From Sipunculus nudus (Eukaryota; Annelida; Sipuncula; Golfingiida; Sipunculidae), in assembly GCA_026874595.1 (NCBI GenBank), contig CM049322.1:28647340-28711339 (forward strand): DNA of 64,000 bases, in the 5' to 3' direction. A program made the position numbers and the translations under genes. Of the stretch, positions 36,901 through 46,813 are shown piece by piece. The notes under the pieces were generated by a model, which saw nothing but the letters and a program-made list of their open reading frames with translations, was not told where the DNA came from and did not search any database. Within the stretch, counting starts at the first letter, position 1. Every line of letters begins with the position of its first letter.

Positions 36901-38305
36901 TCATCCACTTGTGGTGCGTCCTTTCATTTGAGCATTGATTTGGTGAACTTTTGACATATTCTGTTGTTTAAAACAAGAAATACATGTATTAATTATATTT
37001 TACAAAATAATGAGACAGGATCATTTTTTCATGACAATGTGTAATCAGGGGATGTTTCAATAGACATTTACCTATTATAGCCCTGCTATTTTTGTGAGAT
37101 TGTATTGTATAACCTGTCAGATGTGGACGACTGCGCCGCGTCACCCTGTAAAAACGGAGCAGCCTGTCTGGATGGGGTCAGCAAGTACACATGCGTCTGT
37201 CCGTTTGGGTTCCAGGGCGCCACCTGTGATACCAGTAAGTACATGTATCAGCGGTGTAGTGGTACACATCCGTTTACAATTTGATGATGATACAATATCT
37301 ATGACAATCTGTAAGCCTCAGATAACACCCAAATCAAGAGTATAAATTGGCATATTATACGGTATTTTCGAACATGAATATATAATCATATATACTAATA
37401 ACGTACTATATTAGTTTAAATGGCGCATGCCTTTCGAGTTATTGGCTGCTAAATACAATCGAAGCTGAAATTATCGAAACATTTTCTTTGAGTTATTAGT
37501 CTTAACTGTGGTTTCACTTTTTGTTCTCGAGGGTTTCAATTCACGATATTCGCGAAGCGGAAATTAACGCGAAAATAAAATCCTCGTAGATAAGACACAA
37601 AATCTGCACAGTAATTTATTCTCTAACCTTAATGCAGCTGGTGAACATGGTGAAGGTAGCGTATATGCTTAGATTTTATGTTTGGCATAATTCGAAGATA
37701 GATAATTTAAATAATATTAACACTTTTGTATATCTTCCTATGTTGTATGAAGAATTTTCACCTTTTCGGAGTTCCCTCAGCTGCTTGTGCGATTGTTAAG
37801 ATTTTTTCATATGCATATCAGGCGGACATATTATTTGATATTATAAGGGTTATATACATTGTGTAAATTATAAGATGGCAAACCACGAAAATGAAACCGT
37901 CGCGAAACACATTTATGAAGTTAAAACCACGAATAGTTAACCTCGCGAATATGAAACAAACCAAAATATTCCTTCCTTCGAATACTGTTCTAGTGATACA
38001 CTACGGAAAATAACTGTACAGGGTTTCCCTGGTGATTTTGCGGATAGTAATTATTTATGCTTCCTCCCGCAGCCTCTCCCGACTTCTACATAGCCATAGC
38101 GGGCGGAGTGTTCGCTGGCCTCGTTCTGACAGTGACCATCGTGGCCGTGCTGTACGCCATTATGAACAGACAGGACAGAGAACAGGAGGAAAAGAAGGAC
38201 ATAGACAGTCATGGCTATGATCAACGCTGGAACGGTCACATGGGCGGACCCTACCCTCAGTATGGACGGGATTACAGACCAGATGACAGGTAATCATACT
38301 AAAAC

Positions 38306-38360
<55 letters not shown>

Positions 38361-38870
38361 TGTGAATTACTGTTTATTTAATCATCCTTGTATTAAACTA
38401 TTAACATTCATACATATATAATATAAATGTACCTGCCAATATAATGATATAATGGACATGTACGAGTGTAAAAATTCAAATGTCTTTTTCATTTATGCAG
38501 CATAAATGATAACTTTGCAGCGCTGAACTTGATCCTTTCATTATTTTCCATTTATTGCGCGGACCTGCACATTAAAGAGACAACAACGCGTTTTTTCATC
38601 AGCACATAATATATTTTACAGACACACACGGTCTCTCTTTACTTTTGTTTCTGAAGGGGATATCCAGACCGGCCGCAATCTGGTGAGAGACCAGTGAACT
38701 ACGGCTACCCGTACCCTGACGACCACGGCTTCCCCCACGGCCCGGGCGTCAACATCCCGCGGCCGAGTGTTTACAGTAAATTCCTTCCCGAGAACCGAGA
38801 AGAACCCCGGCCAGGATATCACAGAGACTACGAAGGAGGGAGGCCGCACTACAGGGACGAGCGATTCTAG
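33893..38870 (+). CDS. Gene C (whole span): single-pass membrane protein with sushi and EGF modules
   Basis: Exons at 34086-34268, 37121-37234, 38073-38289 and 38657-38870 join without frame conflict (phases 1-1, 1-1, 1-2, 2-stop). Together they give about 242 residues plus an N-terminal leader not yet fixed. The predicted order is leader, one sushi domain, one calcium-binding-type EGF domain, one transmembrane helix and a ~115-residue tail. If upstream exons add more modules, this could be the 3' end of a larger sushi/EGF receptor. As drawn it is unusually small. Sushi/EGF membrane proteins act in adhesion and recognition; a specific role cannot be assigned. Confidence 0.75.
34086..34268 (+). 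CDS. Gene C: sushi/CCP-domain exon
   Basis: The exon lies between acceptor catctttatttcag and donor GTAAGTTA. It is 183 bp (61 codons) and phase 1 at both ends, typical of shuffled extracellular modules. It encodes a single sushi (complement control protein) module. The four cysteines occur in the contexts [17 protein letters not shown] and PTCT. The conserved Gly-Thr-Trp before the last cysteine ([12 protein letters not shown]) is diagnostic. Sushi modules mediate protein-protein binding on secreted or cell-surface proteins. It joins in phase to the EGF exon at 37121. Confidence 0.9.
34366..34816. mobile_element. hAT-like MITE (~450 bp) in gene C intron
   Basis: The ends caggcctgccaaac (34366-34379) and ttttggcaggcctg (34803-34816) pair at 13 of 14 positions; CAGG..TGCCAAA ends resemble hAT termini. 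Flanks (gaattttc and aattattc) look like a diverged 8-bp duplication. The interior contains several actcttttt motifs and an opposing aaaaaaagc/agcttttt region. No transposase is present. The left end begins ~100 bp after the sushi exon. Confidence 0.7.
35595..36712 (+). mobile_element. 5'-truncated CR1/L2-type LINE in gene C intron
   Basis: A 246-codon frame (35620-36360) begins inside the reverse transcriptase at [16 protein letters not shown]. It continues through the active-site block (KYADNTEL, with the second catalytic Asp of YADD changed to Asn), [19 protein letters not shown] and [13 protein letters not shown]. It ends in the conserved thumb ([32 protein letters not shown]). Downstream decayed sequence reaches the typical tail gcgctatacaaata followed by TTATTATTATT. 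The truncated 5' end and mutated YADD show a dead copy. Confidence 0.88.
37121..37234 (+). CDS. Gene C: calcium-binding-type EGF exon
   Basis: The exon lies between acceptor aacctgtcag and donor GTAAGTACA. It is 114 bp (38 codons), phase 1 at both ends. All six EGF cysteines are present (VDDC, SPC, AAC, YTC, VC, ATC). The VDD before Cys1, and C-x-D-x4-Y-x-C-x-C across Cys3-Cys5 ([12 protein letters not shown]), match the calcium-binding EGF and Asp/Asn beta-hydroxylation consensus. It joins in phase to the sushi exon upstream and the membrane exon downstream. Confidence 0.93.
38073..38289 (+). CDS. Gene C: transmembrane and juxtamembrane exon
   Basis: Acceptor tcctcccgcag, donor GTAATC. The exon enters in phase 1 and leaves in phase 2. 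After TSPDFY it encodes one transmembrane helix ([20 protein letters not shown] and on to AIM). It contains a small-residue GxxxG motif that could support helix pairing. A stop-transfer-like, charged stretch follows ([12 protein letters not shown]). The rest is a Gly/Tyr/Arg/Asp-rich cytoplasmic segment. The order sushi-EGF-helix-tail implies a type I membrane protein. Confidence 0.92.
38308..38356. repeat. (GA)n microsatellite
   Basis: About 24 GA units beginning 18 bp after the donor of the gene C membrane exon. Confidence 0.95.
38657..38870 (+). CDS. Gene C: terminal cytoplasmic-tail exon
   Basis: An acceptor after ctgaag completes the split Arg codon. 70 further codons follow, ending at TAG 38868-38870. 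The tail is rich in Pro, Tyr, Gly, Arg and Asp, contains no recognised catalytic domain, and ends in RPHYRDERF. Tyrosines in NYGYPYPDD and related contexts could be phosphorylation or endocytic sites. An ATTAAA at 38990-38995, ~120 bp past the stop, is a candidate polyadenylation signal. Confidence 0.9.
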
Positions 38871-39639
38871 ATAATACACGCGGCTATCCATATCCCAATG
38901 AACCAACCGTAAAAATGATGAATCAGCGCCATCTGTCGGCCGTACATTTAACGTCTCATTACTCCTTGACTGTAAACATTAGTTTATACATTAAAAAGAG
39001 AAGTGTTCAAACGGTTTGACGACGTAACTTTACTTTTCTTAATCAAGTCATTTCACAAGTTTTCACCACAATGGACTTCACCGATGAGGCTTCATCGCTA
39101 GATGGCGATGCGCGTTAAATTGTGAATAACAATTGCGCTTGTTCAAATTTAGACAATATAAATGAAATTAGTAAAACAGGTACTGTTTGATGATACCGGA
39201 GGATAATATTACGGATAGCGTAGGCTGATAGCAGTTAGTATATACCACGTCTATTATGGAACAGAAGTGGTAAATGATTTCAAATAATTCCATTTGTCGT
39301 CGGCTAACGTCTATCAACGGTGAACAAATAGACGCGTAAAAGGAAGGGAAACGCTCTCCGGATAAAATATAGAAATGGTTTTAATATATATGTATATGTA
39401 TATATATATTCAATTTTCTTATTTTCTTCATATTTAAACATAAACCCTTAAACATTTTGAATATTTACATGTGACTTATATTTGTATATATTAAATTAAT
39501 AAAATTGATCATCAAAACATTTCATATTTTACTTTTGTTGAAGTCTAATTCTTGATTTGATATTACATATCGGAATCTGTATAAAACCCCCATGTTTGCT
39601 TGTGTGAGAGAAGAAGCGTTGCTTTTCGTGTGTATGTGC

Positions 39640-39795
39640 AGATGTAGTGATGGGAATATCAGCTGTCCCTGCAGGTGTAGTGGTGGGAATATCGGCTGTC
39701 CGTGCAGGTTTGGTTGTGGTAATATCGGCTGCACGTGCAGTGGTAGCGGTGGGAATATCGGCTGTACTTGCAGATGTATTTGTAGGTCTAGGTCT
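39640..39795. repeat. 33-bp minisatellite downstream of gene C
   Basis: About five copies of a unit containing gtggtgggaatatcggctgt. Because 33 is divisible by three, a plus-strand frame across it (39592-39951, 119 codons) encodes a Cys/Gly repeat of 11 residues (CRCSGGNIGCP). It could be part of the gene C 3' untranslated region. Coding is unlikely without other support. Confidence 0.8.
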
Positions 39796-39999
39796 TGTGA
39801 CAAGAGCTCCTCTGTATTGGAATTAATAAAGGTGCATTTGGACAAACTTCTCATGTGTTGGAATATGTATGTGTGTTACTGGACAAATTTCTCTGTAATT
39901 GTATTCTTATGGTTACTGTTGGACGAACTCCTCTTGGTTAAATACGTGTAGGTGCAATATGTGCCATGCTGAAATACGTGCAAATATGGAGGACCGATG

Positions 40000-40720
40000 T
40001 ACATATGTTTGTATATTTAAATTATAAAAGAAAAGTGTCTATCAGTTTGAAGCAATCTATGTTCTTTATTCATCAATTTGTTCCATTTGGTCACAGAGCT
40101 CTCTAGTGCTTGTAGGTTTTTAGTAGGTAATTTCTGTGCATCAGCTCCCGTCGGTTCATGACAAAAGTGAAATGTCCAATATAACGAATACATTTTTCTC
40201 GTTCTGACTAGTACCACCACAACCACTCTTAATTTTGTTTCCAAATAGTCACACTTGAATGGTAATATGGAAATCTGAGATCAAATTATTAAGAGTCAAT
40301 TTATTATCGTTATATATAGAAACTCCCAGTGGGGATGGTGTTAATCAATGTAACGTTCACTTGAGGGTGGAGCGTCTTTGCTTGTGATCACACCGCTGTA
40401 TGATGTGCCTTTTTGTAACAACACCTGGTCATTCCATGTGTTATACACGCTATGTAACTCTGCCTCAATACACAGAATCAAACCCTTGAGCTATGAATAG
40501 CCTGGCCCCCTCCCACACAGGGTAAGTAGAGCGAACCGGGAATGGAATATGTTACCCTTCATAAACTCTGTGAAACCTTCACCCCCCCCCCCCCCCCCCC
40601 ATCTCCAGGCCAAACCATGTAAAGCGGGTGTTCTGCAAAAAGTCAACTCGGTTAAAAAATCACGTGACACTGAAAATCATACCAAGAAGACTCATAAAAA
40701 CTAGCATCCGTAATCTTCTT
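40000..40720. other. No gene supported; poly-C tract
   Basis: A run of 19 C occurs at about 40582-40600. Otherwise nothing is recognised. Confidence 0.4.
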
Positions 40721-41075
40721 ATCAAGATAAACCGTTCAGGTAATAAATGACAGGTAGACAATATGTGAAGTCATATATAAATATGACAGCTTATAAAAAC
40801 CAAAAACGGTAATCTCCTTATCAAGATAAACCGTACAGTTAATAAATGACAGGTAGACAACAGGTGAAATCACGTGCAAAATATGAAACAACTCATAAAA
40901 AACATCAACCGTTATCTCATCAAGATAAACCGTACAGTTAATAAATGACAGGTAGACAACAGGTGAAATCACGTGCAAAATATGAAACAGCTCATAAAAA
41001 AACAGCAACCGTTATCTCATCAAGATAAACCGTACAGGTAATTAATGACAGGTAGACAGTAGGTGAAATCACAAG
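40721..41075. repeat. ~99-bp tandem repeat, about four copies
   Basis: The landmark atcaagataaaccgt occurs at about 40721, 40820, 40918 and 41019. Units also share gttaataaatgacaggtaga and gtgaaatcacgtgcaaaata. The minus-strand frame through them (40736-41008) is a by-product of the 99-bp (3n) period. Confidence 0.9.
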
Positions 41076-41439
41076 AAAAATGTCACACCAATCCTTATTT
41101 TTATATAATCAAAGCGACACATTAAAATCATTATCGTTTAATGGAGAAATATTTCCTTATATTTGTCTCCCGAAGCAATCTGTCAACAGTTGTAGGTCTC
41201 ACAACAAAATACCGGCAACAACATCACTGACAACAATGAACGTAAATAAATACAATATTGATAATGACTACAATCGTAACAACACCAGCACAAATATTGG
41301 TACTCATAGAAAGCCGGCGGTATCAGCGTGTGCGAAAGGGGATTGAACCATAGTGCTGAGCTGAGCGGTTAAAATACGGTAATGACATGTGATCAGACAG
41401 TAAGTATACACATCCCCGGGTAATGACGGTGATTAACGC

Positions 41440-41560
41440 TGCTTGGCCTCGCTCTCACTCCGTCAGCCACGACTGGTTCCGGTCATGGCGGTCACCGGAC
41501 CGTGACGTCACGTCACATGAGGCGTGACCCTGAGGGGTAAGGTAAACCAGAAAAGACCGT
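41440..41560 (+). promoter_or_regulatory. Candidate CRE-containing promoter of gene D
   Basis: A locally GC-rich block contains the full palindromic cAMP-response element TGACGTCA (41513-41520), overlapped by cacgtcacatg, with additional TGACG/GTGAC half-sites on either side. It lies ~120 bp upstream of a strong donor that ends a putative 5' noncoding exon. CREB/ATF binding is the established role of the motif; its use here is inferred. Confidence 0.5.
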
Positions 41561-41641
41561 CAACCGAAACTAAAAGGACAACTTCTGCCAGTTTATATTA
41601 ACTGGTTAATTAAAACACAATCTGAGACTGAGAGCTCTAAG
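41560..41641 (+). other. Putative 5' noncoding exon of gene D
   Basis: The sequence ends ..gagctctaag before a consensus donor GTAAGTGAAT (GT at 41642-41643). No long open frame is present. It would splice to the acceptor just before the gene D start codon at 46764. The start of the exon is not defined by sequence. Confidence 0.45.
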
Positions 41642-42689
41642 GTAAGTGAATTTTATTTTACCAATTACATGAGCCTTACCTTTAATACAAGTTAATTTAA
41701 TTTTCGATAGCCGCTGTTAAAGGGTTTCCCTTATATCAGTGTTAATATTCTGTTGGTGGTACAGTGCATTATGGGGTATCAGTTTCTGTCCATTGAACGG
41801 ATTTATATATCGGTCTGAATTTTAAATGATTTTTTTTAAATACTAGTTGGTATTAGTCTATGATAAAACCTTTACTTCATTGATAGAAAACGTAAATACA
41901 GCATTTAACCATTATGCTTACCATGGGTATATATGGAAATTTGATTGTAATACAGCGGTCGAATCATATTAGACCTTTATTTATAGACAGAAATCCGAAA
42001 TTGTCTTTTTTTAATGTGAACTTTCAACTAATTTAAGATACCTCCCAATTAAAAAAAAAAAATTTCATGATATAAATGTTTCAGAAGTAATATGATGTCC
42101 TAAATAATCAAAAAATCATACAGTTATAAAACTTAAAGATACTGCTCTGAAGTCGGTAAGCCTGCTAGAAACTAAAATAAACCATTGGACTGACCATTTA
42201 TCAGAATAATCTGTAGAATGAAAAGACGTTTTGTGAAGCTCGGGAGAGAGTTGGTCCTCAGGGTAAGCGAGACATCATCAGCACTGTAATATTAATGGTA
42301 ATCCTGATGTCCAGCTGACCCATACCTCCAGGTTTTATAAAAAAATATCCTTTCACGTTTTACTCAGTCCTCTCAAACTTCCCAATGGCCAAATGAACAG
42401 ACACTAGAACAACGAAAACAAAATCATTTGCTGTGACAAAATTGTTTCACTGTGGCCTAAGTACTGTGTGGCCTAACCATGTGGCCTAACCAAAGGTACT
42501 GTGGATCGTAACACCAGTCCTATACAGCTTGGAAAGTTACCAAAGATGAACCTAAATCTCAAATTTCAAGACAGTCCATGAATAAACTTAAAAGAAGCAG
42601 TTGCTTCTGTTAATATTATCTTAAAATATACTGATGTAAGTGAAATTTAACAACTATTGGTAACATACCTAAGAATTGGTTCGGTTGTT

Positions 42690-43260
42690 TTTATTCAAAG
42701 TTTGCACGATGACATAAAAATAAATACACGAGAGTGCACTTTTTCAATTTCTTTATTGAATAAAAAATATCTTCTTGCATACAGGTAAAACTAACACATG
42801 ACTCTCTCTTCTTATACATGACTGTATGATAACCAAGATCACAATGTTTGCAAGATGCCAAGACAGTCAATTTAGCCATTCTTGAGAAATCTAATTTTTT
42901 TATAGGCAAAAATAACAAGGGTTTCATATAAAGGGCACAAAACTTTATTCTCATACCATGGCTTGGAGAATATAGGTCACACAAGACTTAATTATGTGTT
43001 ACCAGAGAGGGCCTGTCATTGCCTGTCAGTACGTTAAGTTTGTACTACAAAGGTTAACGGAGGGAATGGCACCCTGAGGGACAGACGGACAGATGCACAC
43101 ACGACGAGCAATGACCCGCTCGGTTTATCTATGTAGTCAGTTGAGCTGGGAGCGAACCCATTTGTGACACCTGTAATACGTATTACCTTGAGAGAGTACA
43201 CAACATAAAACTGATGCCAGTCAACCCAGGACATAGATAGCCGTATCAAGGTATTCTTGG
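42690..43260 (-). other. Repeat-like segment without clear ends
   Basis: A 97-codon minus-strand frame (42691-42984) has no recognised motif. Nearby gggacagacggacagatgcac resembles gacgga-rich tracts near the end of the tandem-core element at 11.1 kb. I suspect a transposon-derived segment, but no termini were found. Confidence 0.3.
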
Positions 43261-43435
43261 CTACACCTTAATCGACAAGCCTTATACCTAACATTTTCCA
43301 AACATGATTACGTTTGTCACCAAGAAATGAAAACTTAAAGTCAAACGACAACCTACAACTGTCATAACTTTCAATATCCCAAAATCTGGGTCTTCTTATT
43401 GTACACCAGGAGGAGAGATGTGTTTATCTAAACCA

Positions 43436-43518
43436 TGAAACATGTGTCAGTGTCCATTAATATGTGTCAGTGTCCATTAATACGTGTCAGTGTCCATTAA
43501 TACGTGTCAGTGTCCATA
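43436..43518. repeat. 20-bp tandem repeat, about four copies
   Basis: Unit gtgtcagtgtccattaata, nearly identical copies. Confidence 0.9.
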
Positions 43519-43984
43519 TCCGTGTCCGTACAAGTAGACACACTCCTTATCCGCACTTCTCATCGGTTCTCATCTAGCTGGGATTATACACAAGTCTGTC
43601 TAGTCTGGAAGTAGTACGCCTTGCGGTGGCACTGTAGTTGGCATTACGAAAGCCTAAAGCGTTTATTCAATAGACAGGAGTTTGCTGTCCGCAGTTGGTT
43701 GTTAATACGATTTACTGTGCTGCTAAACATGATAATTTGCCGAAGGGATTGAGTCATATGGTAGCAAAACTGGCCTCAAGCACACTAGAAACGGATTTGA
43801 CAGTATGGATTAGGGACTGGTTTACTGTAAACCGGACTGAAGTAAACAAAACTACAGTAGAACCGTCTTTCAAAAGGACTACAGTAAACCTGACTGATGC
43901 AGACTAGTGGCCTAGTGTGGACAGTGTAATTCCAGATCGTGAATTGGGTTACTCTGTCAACACTAGCAAATAATCCTTGATCAT

Positions 43985-44485
43985 GAATCGGGTTAACAAT
44001 GCTAATGTTAATAACAATAACGTTATACTGCTGATGTCAATAACAATAACGTTATTCACTGCTGGTGTCAACAACAACGTTATACTACTGATGTCAAAAA
44101 CAATAACGTTATATACTGCTTTTGTCAATAACAATAACGTTACACTGCTGATGTCAATAACAATAACGTTATACTGATGATGTCAATAACAATATCGTTA
44201 TACTGCTGACGCCAATAACAATACCGTTATACTGCTGATGTCAATAACAATAACGTTGTACTGCTGATGTCAATAACAATAACGTTATATACTGCTGGTG
44301 TCAATAACAATACCGTTGTACTGCTGATGTCAATAACAATAACGTTGTATACTGCTAATGTCAATAACAATAACGTTGTATACTGCTGGTGTCAATAACA
44401 ATAACGTTGAACTGCTGATGCCAATAACAATACCGTTACACTTCTGATGTCAACAACAATAACTTTGCACTGCTGATGTCAATAA
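43985..44485. repeat. ~30-bp minisatellite, left block
   Basis: About 17 copies of a 28-31-bp unit of the form ctgctgatgtcaataacaat plus aacgttata. The units include an aacgtt palindrome. The array is interrupted at 44485 by a LINE 3' fragment and resumes at 45168. Confidence 0.92.
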
Positions 44486-45167
44486 CAACGAATGCAGTGT
44501 CGTGCGGTTAGGATAATAACAAAAAATTACGACCCAACTCAAAGAAGTTTAGATTTAGTGAAAGAAATAGGCTTAATGACAATTGAACAGCGATATTTGT
44601 ACCTCCTATCTATTTTAACCTGTAAATGCATAAATGATTTAGCCCCTTCATATTTATGTAAGAATTTTCATATGGCGAAGGGCATTCATAATTATTCGAC
44701 GCGGTTAACCGAAAACAAAAACTGTATCCTTCCGAAACCGCGTATTGAAGCCTTCAAGGCTACCTTTTTTTATGCAGGCAGTACTCTATGGAACTCCCTT
44801 CCTCGACACATTAAGTTTGCTTCTAATTTGCAGCATTTTAAAAAATTATCACGTTCGTACTTCTCCGATTTTACAATGATGTCATAATCTTATCACAGCA
44901 CGAAATTGTTCTAGATGTAATCGTTGCTCTTACCGCTGTTAGTACCGTCCCTTTTATTAATTTTATGATATTATCATTCCTTTGTAATGATTTTACAGTC
45001 TCATTATGTCTTTTATTTTTCGCATTGTACATGTACTTTTATGTATTTTTATTATCATGTTCCATTGTTTATAATATCTTGTATATCTTGGAAGAGGGCC
45101 CTGCTTATAACAGAATTCTTATTCTGGTACAGGCCACCCTTCACAATATTATAATAAATAAATAAAT
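44486..45167 (+). mobile_element. LINE 3' fragment inserted in the minisatellite
   Basis: Codons 44492-44887 encode the C-terminal end of a CR1/Jockey-type LINE: CRAVRIITKNYD, YLYLLSILTCKCINDLAPSY, and the closing block TLWNSLPRHIKFASNLQHFK. A 3' region and an (AATA)n tail follow. Minisatellite units flank both sides and the split falls inside one unit. An aataac string lies at both junctions, as expected of a short target duplication, though the repeat itself makes this ambiguous. Confidence 0.85.
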
Positions 45168-45415
45168 AATAACGTTATATATTGCTGGTGTCAATAACAA
45201 AAACGTTATACTACTGATGTCAAAAACAATAACGTTATATACTGTTTTTGTCAATGACAATACCGTTATACTGCTGATGTCAATAACAATAACGTTATAC
45301 TGCTGATGTCAATAACAATATCGTTTCATGCTGATGCCAATAACAATATCGTTATACTGCTGATGTCAATAACAATAACGTTGTACTGCTGATGTCAATA
45401 ACAATAATATTATAG
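45168..45415. repeat. ~30-bp minisatellite, right block
   Basis: About eight further copies of the same unit as the left block, directly after the LINE tail. Confidence 0.92.
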
Positions 45416-45639
45416 TGCGGCATGTGTTGTTGATGTAAAAGGTGTTTAATAGCCCGGATTGTAACGTCTTACTTACTAAAAATGAAAAAGTAAGGTATTT
45501 ATGACCAACCGCTTTTTAAGTTCAGTATTTATGTATATTTATAATTTTTCAGATAGGGCCACTCAAATTAGTTATGTCAAAACAGTATACCTATACATAT
45601 ATAGATATACTGATATACACTTTATATATATACGCCCAC

Positions 45640-45676
45640 ACACACACGCACACACACACAAACACACACACATTTA

Positions 45677-45708
<32 letters not shown>
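45640..45708. repeat. (CA)n/(TA)n compound microsatellite
   Basis: CACA-rich tract passing into TATA repeats. Confidence 0.9.
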
Positions 45709-45713
<5 letters not shown>

Positions 45714-46276
45714 TTTCCTTGCTATCTCGGTTAGTTCCCTTTTTCCACTTTCACTGTGTTATTGTGCCCCAGTGGTCCTATACGTGGTCTTTGTGTCAGA
45801 TTGCTTGAGGTCAGTACCGTTTACAGGGAGACACACCCATCTTTGTGTGACCCGCCCCCTCAACGAGAAGAGTTATGATTATTATATAGATCAAACAAAT
45901 GCAGGAGGGGTGCTTCTCAATGAAGAGAGTTAGTCACCGTGTTCCCGAAATATCCTTGGCTCCATGCAAAACAAACACGCAAACACACACACACGTGTAC
46001 GTATACATATGACTTGAAAAACTTTGAAAACTTTATAATGAGAAATTATTCTTTCTGCTCGCTTGACAGCGTTAATTTGATCATTTAAATTTATACGAGA
46101 GATATGTCTATTCCCTTGAACTGGTAACTCTGCAGGTTTCAGTAGGTCATATTTTATATAAACCTTCAGGGACCAAATTAAGTGTTGATTAGAGACTACA
46201 TATAACCTTTTGTCAAGTTAGAACAATCTTTATTTAGCAGTTTTCTCAGCATGCATTTGCAAATTGAATAAGCCTG

Positions 46277-46278
<2 letters not shown>

Positions 46279-46337
<59 letters not shown>
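46279..46337. repeat. (TC)n(TA)n compound microsatellite
   Basis: About 15 TC units directly followed by about 13 TA units. Confidence 0.95.
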
Positions 46338-46345
<8 letters not shown>

Positions 46346-46762
46346 TGCATGTTTGAAAGTTGTTTTCTGCATTGTTGCATTGTTCGTTACCATATGTACC
46401 CAAGGTTTCAATAATGGTATAAGGATGACTTGAAGTATTAGTGAATGAGTCAATATACCATTTGTATATGATCAACCCCGTGAGGTCAACAAAACCAAAA
46501 CAGCTAACCCAGACACCAAACATTTTCAGCATTGTCCAACAGACAAAATATTCGTTGGATGTGGACCCTGAAGCCATTTGATTATGACCATATCACGACA
46601 TGTACACTGTACAATGTCAATGATATCCTCTATATCTACCACTTAATTACTGTAACGTATAGATCAGACTTGCAGGTGAAAGTGTTATTAAATCTTCTTG
46701 TACTATATTTGCTATAACACTTCCATATATTTATGCCATATTATTCATGTGTTTTAGTTTAG

Positions 46763-46813
46763 AATGCCGAAGAAGAAAAAGGCCCCAGCCCAACAAAAAG
46801 CTCAACCGGTATG
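46763..46813 (+). CDS. Gene D: first coding exon
   Basis: Acceptor gtgttttagtttag, then AATGCCG with the start at 46764, then donor TGGTAAGTAA. It encodes MPKKKKAPAQQKAQPV and two bases of the next codon (TG). The first base of the next exon completes it to Trp. The short, strongly basic N-terminus is lysine/glutamine-rich and not a signal peptide. Confidence 0.8.

Noticed and set aside
43977-44177. Asn/Thr-rich repeat ORF in the ~30-bp minisatellite
   Set aside because: Unit lengths vary between 28 and 31 bp, so no frame is maintained across the array.
43441-45415. CRISPR array
   Set aside because: Repeats are contiguous tandem units without unique spacers, and the genome is eukaryotic with introns.
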